Below, in pieces: positions 54,790 to 63,266 of a stretch of DNA of 64,000 nucleotides. Position 1 is the stretch's first letter. Each line of letters begins with the position of its first letter. The DNA lies in the NCBI RefSeq assembly GCF_029023825.1, contig NZ_CP118957.1, positions 185,001-249,000 of the forward strand, in the 5' to 3' direction. The translations under genes and the position numbers were made by a program. The notes under the pieces are model-generated. The model was not told where the DNA came from. It searched no databases and saw only the letters and a program-made list of their open reading frames with translations. Source of the stretch: Enterococcus saccharolyticus subsp. saccharolyticus (GTDB taxonomy: Bacteria > Bacillota > Bacilli > Lactobacillales > Enterococcaceae).

Positions 54790-55452
54790 ATGGAACTAAA
54801 TCGAATGATGGACCATACTATTTTAAAAGCAGACACACCCAAATCAGAAGTTTTACGCATTATTGAAGAAGCGAAAAAATATCATTTTTATTCTGTTTGT
54901 ATCAATCCAGTATGGGTTTCATTAGCAGCAGAAGAATTAAAAGGTGAACCTGTGTCCGTATGTACAGTTATTGGTTTCCCTTTAGGCGCGTCAACTACAG
55001 CAACGAAAGCTTTTGAAACAGAAGATGCTATCAAAAACGGTGCAGACGAAATTGATATGGTTATTTCAATCGGTCAATTAAAATCAGGCGACTACGAAGC
55101 TGTTCAAAATGATATCGCAGGCGTTGTTGCTGCTGCCAAAGATCGTGCATTAGTAAAAGTTATTCTTGAAACATGTCTGTTAACAGATGAAGAGATTGTC
55201 AAAGCTTGTGAATTAGCTAAAGCAGCAGGAGCAGATTTTGTTAAAACATCTACCGGCTTTTCGACTGGTGGAGCGGATGTGAATGATGTTCGTTTAATGC
55301 GTGAAACAGTGGGACCAGAAATGGGTGTCAAAGCTTCAGGCGGTATTCACAACGAAGCGCAAGCCTTAGCAATGGTAGAAGCGGGAGCAAGTCGTCTGGG
55401 AACAAGTGCTAGTGTGGCAATTATTTCAGGAGCCAATGGCACAGGCTATTAA
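54790..55452 (+). CDS. deoC: Deoxyribose-phosphate aldolase
   Basis: 220 aa. Cleaves 2-deoxyribose-5-phosphate to glyceraldehyde-3-phosphate and acetaldehyde. [11 protein letters not shown] opens the TIM barrel; the Schiff-base Lys152 lies in [13 protein letters not shown], with partner acid in [14 protein letters not shown] and the helper Lys in GVKASGGI. Starts 14 bases after pdp, and its end almost touches cdd, so the three are one operon. Complete. Confidence 0.97.
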   Translation: MELNRMMDHTILKADTPKSEVLRIIEEAKKYHFYSVCINPVWVSLAAEELKGEPVSVCTVIGFPLGASTTATKAFETEDAIKNGADEIDMVISIGQLKSGDYEAVQNDIAGVVAAAKDRALVKVILETCLLTDEEIVKACELAKAAGADFVKTSTGFSTGGADVNDVRLMRETVGPEMGVKASGGIHNEAQALAMVEAGASRLGTSASVAIISGANGTGY

Positions 55453-55462
55453 GAGGTGGCAA

Positions 55463-55858
55463 ATGAAAGCAAAAGAAGATTGGATTCAAACGGCCATCGA
55501 TGCGTTAGATAAAGCGTATGTACCGTATTCACACTTTCCAGTGGGTGCCTGCTTAGTCACAAAAGATGGGAAAGCTTATCAAGGGCTAAACATTGAAAAT
55601 GCGTCGTATGGATTAAGCAACTGTGCGGAACGGACAGCAATTTTTAAAGCTATTTCTGAAGGTGAACGAGAATTTCAACATTTAGTGGTAGCCGGACATA
55701 CACCAGAACCAATTGCACCATGTGGCGCTTGTCGTCAAGTAATTGCTGAGTTTTGCCAAGCGGATATGCCCGTAACGTTGGTCGGTGATGATGGTGTAAC
55801 CAAAGAAACAACTGTGGGAGAGTTATTACCGTATTCTTTCACGAACAAAGATTTATAA
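55463..55858 (+). CDS. cdd: Cytidine deaminase
   Basis: 131 aa homotetrameric type. Deaminates cytidine and deoxycytidine to substrates for Pdp. Zinc ligands: Cys of NCAERTAIFKAI (with catalytic Glu) and the Cys pair of PCGACRQV; substrate loop NIENASYGLSNC. I start at ATG 55463 with AAGAGGTGG upstream; the longer frame begins within deoC. Ten bases after the deoC stop. Confidence 0.96.
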   Translation: MKAKEDWIQTAIDALDKAYVPYSHFPVGACLVTKDGKAYQGLNIENASYGLSNCAERTAIFKAISEGEREFQHLVVAGHTPEPIAPCGACRQVIAEFCQADMPVTLVGDDGVTKETTVGELLPYSFTNKDL

Positions 55859-55863
55859 GAATT

Positions 55864-55880
55864 AACAGTCAGTGACTGTT
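55864..55880 (+). other. Intercistronic palindrome cdd-bmp1
   Basis: AACAGTCA-G-TGACTGTT, a 17-base perfect palindrome between cdd and the first lipoprotein gene, with no T tract. Could be an mRNA processing or stabilising hairpin or a protein site. Confidence 0.35.
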
Positions 55881-55916
55881 GAAAATAAAACTATTTTAGT
55901 AGGGGGCTTTATACAG

Positions 55917-57002
55917 ATGAAAAAAGCAAAATTATTTAGTTTTGGTGCTGTAGCAATGGCGAGCGCTTTGTTGTTAGGTGCATGTGGTAACGGAGGAAAT
56001 AGTGCAGGTACAGATGGGTCTGACGGAGGAAATTCAGGAGACAAACCCGCAGCTACAATTGCGTTAATTACCGATACAGGTGGGGTAGATGACCGTTCAT
56101 TTAACCAATCAGCTTGGGAAGGTTTCAAAGAGTGGGGCGATGAAAATGGTTTCTCTCGTGGTGCGAATGGCTACCAATATTTCCAATCTGCAAATGAATC
56201 TGATTATGTACCAAATATTGACCAAGCCTTAAATGCTGGTTTCAATACAATTTTTGGTATTGGTTATAAACTACAACCTGCGATTAAAGAACAAGCAGAA
56301 TTAAACCCAGATACAAACTTTGTTATTGTCGATGAAGTTATTGATTTACCAAACGTTGCTTCAGCAACATTTAAAGATCATGAAGCTTCTTACTTAGCCG
56401 GAATCGCTGCTGCATACACAACAGAAACTGGAACAGTTGGTTTTATTGGTGGTGTTGAAGGGGAAGTTATCGACCGTTTTGAAGCTGGTTTTAATGCTGG
56501 TGTGGAAGCTGCTGCTAAAGAATTAAATAAAGAAGTCGAAGTGAAAAACCAATATGCTGGTGATTTTGCTGCGCCGGATAAAGGTCGTTCAATTGCACAA
56601 GGGATGTATGCACAAGGTGCAGATATTATCTTCCATGCTTCAGGTGGTACAGGAAACGGTGTCTTCCAAGAAGCAAAAGCTCGTAACGAATCTGGCGATG
56701 AAAAAGTTTGGGTAATCGGAGTAGACCGTGACCAAACAGCTGATGGTGATTACAAAAAAGATGGAAAAGATGAGAACTTTACATTAACTTCTACATTAAA
56801 AGGTGTGGGATCAGTATCAAAAGACTTGGCGCAAAAAGCACTTGAAGGTAACTTCCCTGGTGGAGAACATGAAGTGTATGGCTTGAAAGAAGATGGCGTG
56901 GGCTTAACAGAAGGTCAATTATCTGACGAAGCAAAAGCTGCTGTTGAGAAAGCGAAAGAACAAATTATTGCTGGTGAAATTGAAGTGCCAGAAAAACCTT
57001 AA
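55917..57002 (+). CDS. Nucleoside-binding lipoprotein 1 (BMP/PnrA family)
   Basis: 361 aa. Signal peptide with lipobox LLGAC (Cys about 22), glycine/serine-rich linker, then the basic-membrane-protein domain: ATIALITDTGGVDDRSFNQSAW-type start, FNTIFGIGYKL, DHEASYLAGIAAAYT, RSIAQGMYAQGADIIFHASGGTGNG, WVIGVDRDQ. Such proteins bind nucleosides outside the cell for an ABC importer (the nup genes downstream). ATG 55917 has TAGGGGG upstream. About three quarters identical to the next gene by eye. Confidence 0.93.
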   Translation: MKKAKLFSFGAVAMASALLLGACGNGGNSAGTDGSDGGNSGDKPAATIALITDTGGVDDRSFNQSAWEGFKEWGDENGFSRGANGYQYFQSANESDYVPNIDQALNAGFNTIFGIGYKLQPAIKEQAELNPDTNFVIVDEVIDLPNVASATFKDHEASYLAGIAAAYTTETGTVGFIGGVEGEVIDRFEAGFNAGVEAAAKELNKEVEVKNQYAGDFAAPDKGRSIAQGMYAQGADIIFHASGGTGNGVFQEAKARNESGDEKVWVIGVDRDQTADGDYKKDGKDENFTLTSTLKGVGSVSKDLAQKALEGNFPGGEHEVYGLKEDGVGLTEGQLSDEAKAAVEKAKEQIIAGEIEVPEKP

Positions 57003-57014
57003 TTTTAAATTCAT

Positions 57015-57052
57015 TCAGTCATTCTTTGTTTTATAAAACAAAGAATGACTGA
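57015..57052 (+). other. 38-bp perfect palindrome between the two bmp genes
   Basis: TCAGTCATTCTTTGTTTTA and its exact complement form a loopless 19-base-pair inverted repeat 13 bases after the first lipoprotein stop. No T run follows, so it is not a standard terminator; differential mRNA stability or partial termination is possible. Confidence 0.6.
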
Positions 57053-57083
57053 TGTTCAAGTCTACAGGGGGATATACAAAACA

Positions 57084-58148
57084 ATGAGAAAAACAAAATT
57101 ATTTAGTTTAAGTGCTTTAGCAGTTATCGGTGGCTTGTTATTAGGAGCTTGTGGCAACAATGGAAAAGAATCATCTGCGAGTAAAGAAAAACCAGCAGCG
57201 ACAATTGCATTGATTACAAATGCTGGTGGGGTAGATGATCGTTCGTTTAACCAAGCCGCTTGGGAAGGATTTGAAGCATGGGGAGAAGATAATGGTTTTT
57301 CTCGTGGAAATAATGGCTATCAATATTTCCAATCAAACAATGAAGCAGACTATGTACCAAATATTGATCAAGCCTTAAATGCTGGTTTCAATACTATTTT
57401 TGGAATTGGTTACCGTCTAGCACCAGCGATTGAAGAGCAAGCAACAGCGAATCCAGAGACGAATTTTGTCATGGTTGATGAAGTGATTGACTTACCTAAT
57501 GTAGCATCGGTTACCTTTAAAGATCACGAAGCTGCCTATCTAGCAGGAGTTGCAGCAGCCTATACAACAAAAACAGATAAAGTTGGTTTTGTTGGTGGGA
57601 TTAAAGGCGAAGTTATTGGTCGTTTTGAAGCAGGTTATAATGCTGGTGTGAAAGATGCAGCCAAAGAATTAAATAAAAAAATTACAGTAGAAAACCAATA
57701 TGCGGGTGATTTTGATGCACCTGATCGTGGTCGTTCGATTGCTCAAGGAATGTATGGTCAAGGCGCAGATGTGATTTATCATGCTTCAGGCGGAACAGGT
57801 AGTGGCATTTTCCAAGAAGCCAAAGCCCGTAACGAAGCAGGTAGTGACAAAGTTTGGGTTATTGGTGTTGACAGTGACCAAGCAAGTGAAGGGGAATACC
57901 AAAAAGATGGTCAAACAGAAAACTTCACGCTAACCTCTACTTTAAAAGGTGTGGGAACAGTTGCTCATGATTTAGCTCAAAAAGCGTTAGACGGAGAATT
58001 TCCAGGTGGACAACACCAAGCATATGGTTTGAAAGAAGATGGTGTGGATTTAACAGATGGCAATCTATCTGATGAAGCCAAAGCTGCTGTCGAACAAGCG
58101 AAAGAAAAAATTATTGCTGGTGACATTGAAGTCCCAGAAAAACCTTAA
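57084..58148 (+). CDS. Nucleoside-binding lipoprotein 2 (BMP/PnrA family)
   Basis: 354 aa paralogue of the preceding protein. Lipobox LLGAC (Cys about 21), shorter linker, same domain landmarks (NAGGVDDRSFNQAAW, FNTIFGIGYRL, DHEAAYLAGVAAAYT, GADVIYHASGGTGSG, WVIGVDSDQ). Changes such as Asp to Asn (TDTGG/TNAGG) near the binding site suggest a different nucleoside preference. I take ATG 57084, with CAGGGGG upstream. A terminator and a second hairpin follow before the ABC genes, so the importer core may be expressed at a lower level. Confidence 0.93.
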   Translation: MRKTKLFSLSALAVIGGLLLGACGNNGKESSASKEKPAATIALITNAGGVDDRSFNQAAWEGFEAWGEDNGFSRGNNGYQYFQSNNEADYVPNIDQALNAGFNTIFGIGYRLAPAIEEQATANPETNFVMVDEVIDLPNVASVTFKDHEAAYLAGVAAAYTTKTDKVGFVGGIKGEVIGRFEAGYNAGVKDAAKELNKKITVENQYAGDFDAPDRGRSIAQGMYGQGADVIYHASGGTGSGIFQEAKARNEAGSDKVWVIGVDSDQASEGEYQKDGQTENFTLTSTLKGVGTVAHDLAQKALDGEFPGGQHQAYGLKEDGVDLTDGNLSDEAKAAVEQAKEKIIAGDIEVPEKP

Positions 58149-58161
58149 TTAAAGAATACTC

Positions 58162-58204
58162 AATCATCACCTGATCAAAGGTGATGATTGTCTTCTGTTT
58201 TTTC
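58162..58204 (+). terminator. Terminator after second lipoprotein gene
   Basis: CAATCATCACC pairs with GGTGATGATTG around TGATCAAA, followed by TCTTCTGTTTTTTC. Confidence 0.8.
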
Positions 58205-58206
58205 TT

Positions 58207-58241
58207 TCAAAAGAGCTTTTTTCAATAAAAAGTTCTTTTGA
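58207..58241 (+). other. Second hairpin before the ABC genes
   Basis: TCAAAAGAGCTTTT pairs with AAAAGTTCTTTTGA (one G-U). Just after the terminator; a small GAGAG/CTCTC hairpin follows to 58254. Function unknown; the tandem arrangement would lower read-through into the ATPase gene. Confidence 0.45.
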
Positions 58242-58318
58242 GAGAACAAACTCTCTAATTTTATTAGCGATTATTGATTGTAATTGTACCAGGTTACTTG
58301 AAAAGGGATGTGAGAATT

Positions 58319-59884
58319 GTGACAGAAGAAAAATTTGCCATAGAGATGCGCAATATCACCAAAAGTTTCGGAACATTCAAAGCAAATGATCAAATCAATT
58401 TGCAAATTCGAAAAGGTGAAATTCATGCATTGCTTGGTGAAAATGGGGCTGGAAAGTCCACGTTAATGAATGTCTTATCAGGTTTATTAGAGCCAACTTC
58501 CGGCGAAATCTTAATGAATGGTAATGTCGTGAACATTTCTAGTCCGACAAAAGCGAATCAGTTAGGAATTGGAATGGTTCATCAGCATTTTATGCTTGTC
58601 GATGCCTTTACGGTGACAGAAAATATTATTTTAGGAAACGAACCGAGTCGTTTAGGTAAATTGGATCGTAAAAAAGCACGTGAAGAAATCAAAAAAGTTT
58701 CTGAACAATATGGCTTATCTGTTGATCCAGATGCGTATATTCGTGATATTTCGGTCGGTATGCAACAACGGGTGGAGATTTTAAAAACACTTTATCGTGG
58801 TGCCGATATTTTAATCTTTGACGAACCGACTGCCGTATTAACTCCCCAAGAAATTGATGAGTTAATCGAAATTATGCGAGGGTTAGTGCGTGAAGGGAAA
58901 TCGATTATTTTAATCACGCATAAATTGGATGAAATTAAATCTGTTGCAGATCGTTGTACGGTTATCCGCCGTGGTCAAGGAATTGGCACTGTGGATGTGA
59001 AGGATGTATCTTCTCAACAATTAGCCGATATGATGGTAGGTCGTGCTGTTTCTTTCAAAACAGTGAAAAAACCAGCTGCTCCACAAGAATTAGTTTTATC
59101 TATTCAAGATTTAGTCGTGAAGGAAAATCGTGGTCTTGAAGCAGTGAAGCATTTGAACTTGGAAGTTCGTGCAGGGGAAGTTTTGGGAATTGCCGGTATT
59201 GACGGAAATGGTCAATCAGAGTTAATTCAAGCAATTACTGGTTTACGTAAAGTAGAAAGTGGAAAAGTTATTTTATCAGATAAAGATATTACCAACTTAC
59301 GTCCACGTAAAATTACCGAATCTGGTTTAGGTCACGTACCAGAAGACCGCCACAAATATGGTTTAGTGTTAGATATGACATTAGCTGAAAACATTGCTTT
59401 ACAAACGTACTATCAAGAACCATTTAGCAAAATGGGTGTCTTGAACTATTCAGAAATGAACTACAACGCAGAAGATTTAATCAAAGAATTTGATGTGCGT
59501 ACAGTAAATGAATTAGTACCCGCTAAAGCATTATCTGGTGGGAATCAGCAAAAAGCGATTATTGCCCGCGAAATTACGCGCGACCCAGATTTATTAATTG
59601 TTGCAAACCCAACACGTGGGTTAGACGTTGGTGCGATTGAATTTATCCATAAACGTTTAATTGAACAACGTGATCGTTTTAAAGCAGTCTTGCTAATTAG
59701 TTTCGAGTTAGAAGAAATCTTGAATGTTTCCGATAAAATTGCTGTTATCCATGATGGTCAAATCGTTGGTACAGTAACACCAGAAGAAACAAGCGAACAA
59801 GAATTAGGTCTATTGATGGCCGGCTATTCACTTGAAAAAGCAAGAGCAGAATTAGCGCAACAGGGGGTGGCGACAAATGAATGA
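58319..59884 (+). CDS. nupA: Nucleoside ABC importer, double ATPase subunit
   Basis: 521 aa, two fused ATPase domains in the RbsA/NupA style. Domain 1: Walker A GENGAGKSTLM (about 42-52), signature ISVGMQQRVEI, Walker B ILIFDEPTAVLT. Domain 2: degenerate Walker A GIDGNGQSEL, signature LSGGNQQKAIIA, LLIVANPTRGLD in place of the usual catalytic Glu, as normal for this family. The start is GTG 58319 with AAAAGGGATGTGAG upstream. Overlaps the permease gene by eight bases. Powers uptake of nucleosides caught by the two BMP lipoproteins. Confidence 0.92.
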   Translation: MTEEKFAIEMRNITKSFGTFKANDQINLQIRKGEIHALLGENGAGKSTLMNVLSGLLEPTSGEILMNGNVVNISSPTKANQLGIGMVHQHFMLVDAFTVTENIILGNEPSRLGKLDRKKAREEIKKVSEQYGLSVDPDAYIRDISVGMQQRVEILKTLYRGADILIFDEPTAVLTPQEIDELIEIMRGLVREGKSIILITHKLDEIKSVADRCTVIRRGQGIGTVDVKDVSSQQLADMMVGRAVSFKTVKKPAAPQELVLSIQDLVVKENRGLEAVKHLNLEVRAGEVLGIAGIDGNGQSELIQAITGLRKVESGKVILSDKDITNLRPRKITESGLGHVPEDRHKYGLVLDMTLAENIALQTYYQEPFSKMGVLNYSEMNYNAEDLIKEFDVRTVNELVPAKALSGGNQQKAIIAREITRDPDLLIVANPTRGLDVGAIEFIHKRLIEQRDRFKAVLLISFELEEILNVSDKIAVIHDGQIVGTVTPEETSEQELGLLMAGYSLEKARAELAQQGVATNE

Positions 59885-61010
59885 TCGCAATGAAAAAATT
59901 CGCAATCTATTAGTGCCAATTTTATCCGTTGTTATGGGATTGGTTTTAGGCGCAATTATCATGGCTGCCTTTGGGTATAACCCAATTGTGGGGTATCAAT
60001 CAATGTTGAACGCAGCTTTAGGTACGCAACGTGGAATCGGTGAAACCCTACGTCAGGCAACACCGTTAATCTTTACAGCCTTAGGTTTCTCGGTTGCCAA
60101 TTCAGCAGGTTTCTTTAATATCGGGTTATCTGGACAAGCATTATGTGGGTGGATTGTCAGTGTCTGGACAGCGTTAGCCTTTCCTGACCTACCGAAATTA
60201 ATCTTATTGCCATTATGTGTCATTTTAGGTGCGGCTGCTGGTGCGGCTGCGGCAGCAATTCCAGGGATGTTGCGTGCATTCTTTGGTACGAGTGAAGTCA
60301 TTGTAACTATCATGATGAACTACATCTTGTTATATACAAGCACGTTTATGTTGCAAGATGTGATGCCAGAAAGTTTCCGTTCAAGTTTAGATTCAACGAA
60401 TGCTATTACGCAAAATGCAAGTTTGCGTTTACCATGGTTAACACAATTCTTTGGTGGTTCTCGTGTAAGTGGCGGGTTATTCTTAGCCTTGATTATGTTA
60501 GTTCTTGTATGGTTCTTAATGAAGAAAACTACACTTGGTTTTGAAATTCGTTCTGTAGGGTTGAACCCATTTGCATCAGAATATGCTGGGATGAGTAGTA
60601 AACGTACAATCATCTTATCTATGATTATTTCTGGTGGATTAGCTGGTTTAGGCGGGGTTGTTGAAGGTTTAGGAACTTACCAAAACTTCTTTGTTCAAAC
60701 AACATCTTTAGCTATCGGATTTGATGGAATGGCGGTTTCCTTATTAGGTGCTGGTTCTGCGATTGGTATTTTCTTATCCGCGATTTTATTCAGTATCTTG
60801 AAAATCGGTGGTTTGGGTATGCAGACAATTGCTGAAATTCCATTTGAAATTGTGAATGTGTCAATTGCTTTGATTATCTTCTTTGTAGGAATTAACTTTG
60901 TTATTCGCTTAGCGATGGCAAAAATCTTACCAGATAAAAAACAAGTAGAAATTGTCAAAACGATTGAAACAAAACCAAATGATCAAAGTCAAGAAGGGGG
61001 CGAATTATAA
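59877..61010 (+). CDS. nupB: Nucleoside ABC importer permease 1
   Basis: 377 aa, about ten membrane helices, BPD_transp_2 family (as in RbsC/YufP). Landmarks: LRQATPLIFTALGFSVANSAGFFNIGLSGQ-type start (about 60-90), SEVIVTIMMNYILLY, FEIRSVGLNPFASEYAGMSS (ATPase-coupling loop), and GFDGMAVSLLGAGSAIG. Overlaps nupA by eight bases and nupC by one, so the three are translationally coupled. Confidence 0.92.
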   Translation: MNDRNEKIRNLLVPILSVVMGLVLGAIIMAAFGYNPIVGYQSMLNAALGTQRGIGETLRQATPLIFTALGFSVANSAGFFNIGLSGQALCGWIVSVWTALAFPDLPKLILLPLCVILGAAAGAAAAAIPGMLRAFFGTSEVIVTIMMNYILLYTSTFMLQDVMPESFRSSLDSTNAITQNASLRLPWLTQFFGGSRVSGGLFLALIMLVLVWFLMKKTTLGFEIRSVGLNPFASEYAGMSSKRTIILSMIISGGLAGLGGVVEGLGTYQNFFVQTTSLAIGFDGMAVSLLGAGSAIGIFLSAILFSILKIGGLGMQTIAEIPFEIVNVSIALIIFFVGINFVIRLAMAKILPDKKQVEIVKTIETKPNDQSQEGGEL

Positions 61011-61966
61011 TGTCAACAGTAGGCTTAATTGCATTGATTTTAACATCTACCTTGGTTTATTCAACGCCTTTGATTTTGACTGCATTAGGGGGTACTTTTT
61101 CAGAGCGAAGTGGTATTGTCAATGTAGGTTTAGAAGGTATTATGGTCATGGGTGCATTTAGTGCAGTTGTTTTCAACCTTTCAATGGCGGATCAACTAGG
61201 CGCATGGACACCATGGGTTGCGATTTTAGTCGGTGGTGGTGTCGGCGTACTCTTTTCACTACTACATGCCGTGGCAACTATTAGTTTTCGTGCAGACCAC
61301 ATTATTAGTGGTACAGTAGTCAACTTAATGGCACCAGCGTTAGGGGTCTTCTTGATTAAAGTCCTTTATCAAAAAGGTCAAACAGACAACATCAGTTATA
61401 ACTTAGGGTATTTCTCATTCCCTGTGTTAAAAGATATTCCTGTTATCGGAACAATTTTCTTTAAAAATACGTTTTTACCAGCTTACTTAGCGATTTTAGT
61501 GGCAGTGTTAGCTTGGTATATTATTTACAAAACACGTTTTGGTCTACGTTTACGTTCGGTTGGGGAAAACCCACAAGCAGCAGATACATTAGGCATTAAC
61601 GTATACAAATTCCGTTATGCTGGCGTATTAATTTCTGGTTTATTAGGTGGAATGGGTGGTGCGATTTTTGCACAATCAATTTCAGGGAATTTCTCAGCTG
61701 GTACGATTGTCGGTCAAGGGTTTATCTCGATGGCGGCAATGATTTTTGGTAAATGGAATCCACTTGGAGCCATGGGTGCTGCGTTATTCTTTGGTTTTGC
61801 ACAAAGTTTAAGTATTATCGGGGCACAGTTGCCAGTGATTTCGTCTATTCCTCCAGTATTATTACAAATTGCGCCATATTTATTAACCGTGATTGTATTA
61901 GTCCTATTCTTAGGAAAAGCTTCTGGACCAAAAGCAGGCGGAAAGAACTATATCAAATCAAAATAA
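61010..61966 (+). CDS. nupC: Nucleoside ABC importer permease 2
   Basis: 318 aa, about eight membrane helices, partner of NupB. LTALGGTFSERSGIVNVGLEGIM-type opening, ADHIISGTVVNLMAPALGVF, GLRLRSVGENPQAADTLGINVYKFRY (coupling loop) and AGTIVGQGFISMAAMIFGKWNP are typical of the shorter permease of this importer class. Its ATG uses the last A of the nupB stop. An imperfect 18-pair hairpin follows. Confidence 0.92.
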   Translation: MSTVGLIALILTSTLVYSTPLILTALGGTFSERSGIVNVGLEGIMVMGAFSAVVFNLSMADQLGAWTPWVAILVGGGVGVLFSLLHAVATISFRADHIISGTVVNLMAPALGVFLIKVLYQKGQTDNISYNLGYFSFPVLKDIPVIGTIFFKNTFLPAYLAILVAVLAWYIIYKTRFGLRLRSVGENPQAADTLGINVYKFRYAGVLISGLLGGMGGAIFAQSISGNFSAGTIVGQGFISMAAMIFGKWNPLGAMGAALFFGFAQSLSIIGAQLPVISSIPPVLLQIAPYLLTVIVLVLFLGKASGPKAGGKNYIKSK

Positions 61967-61975
61967 CTTTTCATC

Positions 61976-62021
61976 AAGAAGGGTGGGGCGAAGGGACAAA
62001 GTTCTTCGTTCTGCCCTTCTT
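61976..62021 (+). other. Hairpin between nupC and deoB
   Basis: AAGAAGGG...CGAAG pairs with CTTCG...CCCTTCTT through G-U-rich middle pairs. It lacks a T tract (AGTTAAAATAAAT follows), so it is probably a weak terminator or processing site before deoB. Confidence 0.45.
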
Positions 62022-62089
62022 AGTTAAAATAAATAGAAAAGTAGTATATGATAGAAATGAAATTAGTTTGAGGAAAGCAGGTTGAAAAA

Positions 62090-63256
62090 ATGTTTAAACG
62101 AGTACATTTAATCGTGATGGATTCTGTCGGAATTGGCGAAGCGCCCGATGCAGAAAAATTCAATGACAAAGGAGCCGATACGTTAGGACATATTGCCAAA
62201 GAAGCGGGTCTAACGATTCCAAACTTGGAACAATTAGGTCTAGGAACCATCCGTCCTTTAGAAGGTGTCAAAAATGTTGAAGACCATCAAGGCTATGCAA
62301 CAAAACTAGAAGAAATTTCAGTCGGAAAAGATACCATGACCGGTCACTGGGAAATCATGGGCTTAAATATTCAAAAACCATTCCGTGTCTTTCCAGAAGG
62401 ATTTCCAGAGGAGTTATTAAAACAAATTGAAGACTTTTCTGGTCGCAAAATTGTTTGTAACTTGCCTTATTCAGGAACAGCGGTTCTTGATGACTATGGG
62501 AAACATCAGATGGAAACGGGAGATTTAATTGTCTATACTTCTGCTGATCCAGTGTTGCAAATTGCGGCACATGAAGAAATTATCCCGCTAGAAGAATTGT
62601 ACCGTATCTGTGAATATACACGTGAAATTACCAAAGACGAACCGTATATGATTGGCCGTATTATTGCGCGTCCTTATCTGGGTGAACCTGGAAACTTTAC
62701 ACGAACAAGTAATCGTCATGATTATGCGTTAGATCCATTTGGTAAAACAGTATTAGATTCGTTAAAAGACAACGACAAAGATGTGATTGCTGTTGGTAAA
62801 ATCAACGATATTTTTAACGCGCAAGGTATTACCGAATTCGTTCGTACGAAAGATAACATGGATGGCGTAGATAAATTACTAGAAGTGATGCAAAAAGATT
62901 TCACTGGTTTAAGCTTTACAAACTTAGTTGATTTTGATGCGTTGTATGGTCATCGTCGCGATGTTGACGGATATGCGCGTGCGATTGAAGATTTCGATGG
63001 CCGCATCCCAGAAATTTTGGATGCGATGGCAGAAGATGATTTATTAATGATTACAGCCGATCATGGAAACGATCCAACTTTTGCTGGAACAGACCATACG
63101 AGAGAATATGTACCATTGCTTGTATTTAGCAAAAAATTCGAGGGACAAGGCAAATTACCTCAAGGATTTTATGCAGATATTTCAGCAACGATTGCCGAGA
63201 ATTTTGGCGTGCCAGCCACTGAAAATGGCGTAAGTTTCTTAAACAATTTAAAGTAG
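62090..63256 (+). CDS. deoB: Phosphopentomutase
   Basis: 388 aa alkaline-phosphatase-superfamily mutase interconverting (deoxy)ribose-1- and 5-phosphate, linking the phosphorylases to DeoC and the pentose phosphate pathway. [14 protein letters not shown] (metal Asp), the phospho-Thr region [10 protein letters not shown] (about 84-94), HRRDVDGYA, and [19 protein letters not shown] (metal His and Asp) are all present. AAAGCAGG ribosome site. Purine nucleoside phosphorylase follows 10 bases later. Confidence 0.97.
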   Translation: MFKRVHLIVMDSVGIGEAPDAEKFNDKGADTLGHIAKEAGLTIPNLEQLGLGTIRPLEGVKNVEDHQGYATKLEEISVGKDTMTGHWEIMGLNIQKPFRVFPEGFPEELLKQIEDFSGRKIVCNLPYSGTAVLDDYGKHQMETGDLIVYTSADPVLQIAAHEEIIPLEELYRICEYTREITKDEPYMIGRIIARPYLGEPGNFTRTSNRHDYALDPFGKTVLDSLKDNDKDVIAVGKINDIFNAQGITEFVRTKDNMDGVDKLLEVMQKDFTGLSFTNLVDFDALYGHRRDVDGYARAIEDFDGRIPEILDAMAEDDLLMITADHGNDPTFAGTDHTREYVPLLVFSKKFEGQGKLPQGFYADISATIAENFGVPATENGVSFLNNLK

Positions 63257-63266
63257 GAGTGACAAC

